This document shows positions 62,237 to 64,000 of a DNA stretch of 64,000 bases, in pieces. The stretch comes from Chrysophaeum taylorii (lineage: Eukaryota; Sar; Pelagophyceae; Pelagomonadales; Pelagomonadaceae), in assembly GCA_029834535.1 (NCBI GenBank), contig JAQMWT010000224.1, forward strand, positions 1-64,000, in the 5' to 3' direction. Position 1 is the stretch's first letter; each line of letters opens with the position of its first letter. A program made the position numbers and the translations under genes. The notes beneath the pieces were generated by a model, which made no database searches, was not told where the DNA came from, and was given only the letters and a program-made list of their open reading frames with translations.

Positions 62237-62722
62237 ACTTGGTGTCTTCATCATCTTCTTCCACAACATCCATCTTGGGAGAGTCACCGGGGATGGTGCT
62301 CTCGGGTTCTTTGAACTCGCTCTTGGCGAGGTCGCAGTACGTGATCCGGGCCACCTCCATGAACTTCTTGTTCATGCGCAGCAGGGCAACTTTGTCCGTC
62401 TCATCTGCGCTGAGCAAGGTGTTTCCCTCAGCCAGTACGAGATTTCCCGCGCACAAGCAGCGCTCACAGAAGCTCTGGGTGCTAAGGGCACCAATCGAAC
62501 CCCTTGAGCCTCATCGACATCATCCTCCGCCTCTAAGTACTGCGGTTCCGCATACACGTAGACGAGGCACAGGGCAAGCGTCGGACCGTCAGATTTCAAA
62601 TCTCGGGGAAGTGAATGTGAAGTAAATACGTAGCTGACAAAATCAAAGTGAATGTGAAGTGAAGTGAAGTGAAGTGAATTAGTGAAGTGAGCAAGTGATT
62701 GCTTAGTGAATGTGCAACGCTG
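62237..62722 (-). mobile_element. Truncated hAT relic, same family as 30242-33110
   Basis: Minus-strand translation gives NLVLAEGNTLLSADETDKVA then LLRMNKKFMEVARITYCDLA, a close match to the dimerisation region of the 30-33 kb transposase. The right side carries GTGAAGTGA units and ends with the terminal inverted repeat CAGCGTTGCACATTCACT (reverse complement of 62705-62722), matching the other element's left end at 15 of 18 positions. The other end is missing where the copia LTR begins. The two copies differ at roughly a fifth of positions by eye. One internal frame change separates the SISYW-type segment from the NLVL segment. Confidence 0.8.
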
Positions 62723-62844
62723 GGGTTAAGTATTGACGTGCACGTGCGCACCACGCATAATCTTGTCTTTAAAGGGCGACAAGTGCAGGCCAGTAAATTC
62801 ACCCCAATCTCAAACCCCAGTAAGTTCACGTGGTCCCGGTAAGT

Positions 62845-63440
62845 TCACCTATAGTGCGCGTGTAGACGCCGGAAAGGGGGCTTATCGGTATTGCGCAGCA
62901 CGTGTGGGGTAGGGTGGAGTCGTCGACCCAGATGAGTATATCTCCTTGGGGATGCCGATCGACAGAGAGCCACGTAGAGCTGGACGTGGCAGAAGACGGG
63001 CTTGGGAAAGAGGACGCCGACCTCGCGGGGCGTCTGGCCCTGGCTCTTGTTGATCGTTTGGCGTAGGCGGGCCTTAAGCGATACAGGTTGGAGGAGCCTC
63101 GGTGACAACGACACGATCGATCATGTATCTGGTACCGTTGCAGTGGCCGTGCGACGGGTCGAGGTTTCGAAGACATTAAGCTCGCGATCAAAGTCAGCAT
63201 GCCGTTGGTTGTCAGGGAGTTGAAAACTCTACTGTAAAGAGCGAGGCGTCGTCTTCCGACCCAGCCTAGTCAGCCGAAAAGAACTCCGACGCCTCGTCTC
63301 CGGGAAAAAAGGCCGCGGTCATGCGCGCGTTGTCAGCATCGACAACATCGTTTCGACGGGGCGTGAGAATGGCGCGCTGAAAGAGCCGCCGCGGGTCGTG
63401 GAAACAGTCTGCGAGGTCGCCGTAGACGGCTTGGAGGATC
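62845..63440 (-). pseudogene. Helitron/PIF1-type helicase relic, C-terminal half
   Basis: Minus-strand translation in successive frames gives FQRAILTPRRNDVVDADNAR then AAFFPGDEASEFFSAD (about 63440-63280), NGTRYMIDRVVVTE (about 63130) and ARLRQTINKSQGQTPREVGV, LFPKPVFCHVQLYVALCRSA (about 63070-62935). These correspond, in order, to the ILxPTNxxVxxIN, NGTR and TINKSQGQT...PVFxHxQLYVALSR blocks of Helitron PIF1 helicases. Stops and frameshifts lie between the blocks, so it is dead. Same orientation relative to the 44-bp repeat as the relic at 44 kb. Confidence 0.8.
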
Positions 63441-63496
63441 AATGCCTGTCTGCCTCGCGGGCCTATCTGATCCTTACCCTAAATCGAGAAACCCGA

Positions 63497-63540
63497 ACTA
63501 GGTCCCGCGTACTTATCTCCGCCCGTCAGGCACATCCCTC
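63497..63540 (-). repeat. 44-bp perfect repeat shared with 43741-43784
   Basis: Exact reverse complement of 43741-43784, lying about 60 bp upstream (minus strand sense) of the helicase relic. Confidence 0.85.
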
Positions 63541-64000
63541 ATGTGGCGGCAACTCCCGCCTCCTAAGGCTTACCCCTCTTCTAGGGCCCCCCTTATCAGG
63601 GGCACCCTACTCCGTTCCGATGATGTCAGTGTTCTCTATGACATCATCTTTCTTTTTTTCGTGACGCACGTCACCCTGATTTCCTATTTTCGATATATCC
63701 TTGATCATAAAGCAACAGCCGATCCTCAAGTTGAGAGGACCAGGCGCAGGAGTTGTTTGTGGTCGCGTGGCGGGAGAACGGCCATCCTCGTCCAGTGATC
63801 CCTCCAAAGGCACGGACGCGATCGGCGAGCCAGGATTCGAAGGCACGCCAGGTAGCCCCTAAAATTCTCCTTACGCCACAGGTGGTGGAGGAATACGAGA
63901 TTCGAGCGACTATATCGGTCGCAACGAACTAGTGCATCTTGCATTCTCTACACGGTCCGGACAAGCCGTGCGCGCCCTGATCAAGCGCGCCGACAAGGAA
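63541..64000. other. Window end, no supportable gene
   Basis: Short overlapping open frames on both strands. It may be more of the Helitron-like element, because it continues upstream of the helicase relic, but I recognise no motif. Confidence 0.35.

Overview
The window is nuclear DNA from a eukaryote, most likely a GC-rich, gene-dense marine microalga of the stramenopile kind (pelagophyte-like is my best guess from gene content and style; this is inference, no rRNA or organelle marker is present). Supporting signs are eukaryotic ribosomal proteins eS4 and eS12, a gamma-tubulin complex subunit, a Brix-family ribosome biogenesis factor, head-to-head gene pairs separated by 45 to 130 bp, and many very short introns (about 35 to 60 nt, donors such as GTGCGT or GTGAGT, acceptors such as CGCAG). 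I saw no tRNA, rRNA or CRISPR array.

Layout. 0-15.5 kb: GCP2 and a divergent J-domain gene, eS4, several small uncharacterised genes, a minus-strand coiled-coil gene, a RanBP2-type zinc-finger gene divergent from a membrane-anchored JmjC/cupin gene, and a DUF1992 gene. This block is bounded by two inverted copies of a 0.32 kb repeat (1-320 and 15672-15987). 15.5-18.3 kb: repeat-rich and gene-poor, with a LINE-like 3' end. 18.3-30.1 kb: the densest host-gene stretch: a tail-anchored WW/poly-Q protein, a YHS-domain protein, rhomboid, eS12, ankyrin, tandem-CS, WD40, a transaldolase-family protein and PanB. 30.2-33.1 kb: a decayed hAT DNA transposon with terminal inverted repeats and a perfect 8-bp target duplication. 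34.5-49.1 kb: a large RRM/CCHC/cold-shock RNA-binding protein, an F-box/chromo-barrel protein, a GNAT acetyltransferase, a Helitron-like helicase relic, a hypothetical gene head-to-head with PPAN/SSF1, a cupin/FG-GAP fusion and a SAM methyltransferase. 49.4-62.2 kb: one long, broken Ty1/copia LTR-retrotransposon fossil on the minus strand, abutting a second hAT relic (62.2-62.7 kb) and a second Helitron-like helicase relic (62.8-63.4 kb).

How the genes relate. There is no operon logic. Most genes are housekeeping: translation and ribosome assembly (eS4, eS12, PPAN, a possible eEF1A-type methyltransferase), microtubule nucleation (GCP2), pantothenate synthesis (PanB), protein folding or targeting (J-domain, CS, DUF1992) and membrane proteolysis (rhomboid). 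The less ordinary content is the domain architectures (GCP2 with a MIR/trefoil-like N-terminus, cupin plus FG-GAP, F-box plus chromo barrel, U2AF-like RRM plus zinc knuckles plus cold-shock domains) and the repeat landscape. I did not find a clear new defence or metabolic system. The copia fossil's extra 3' coding region, its half-tRNA primer site and the long inverted repeat pair are the most unusual signals.
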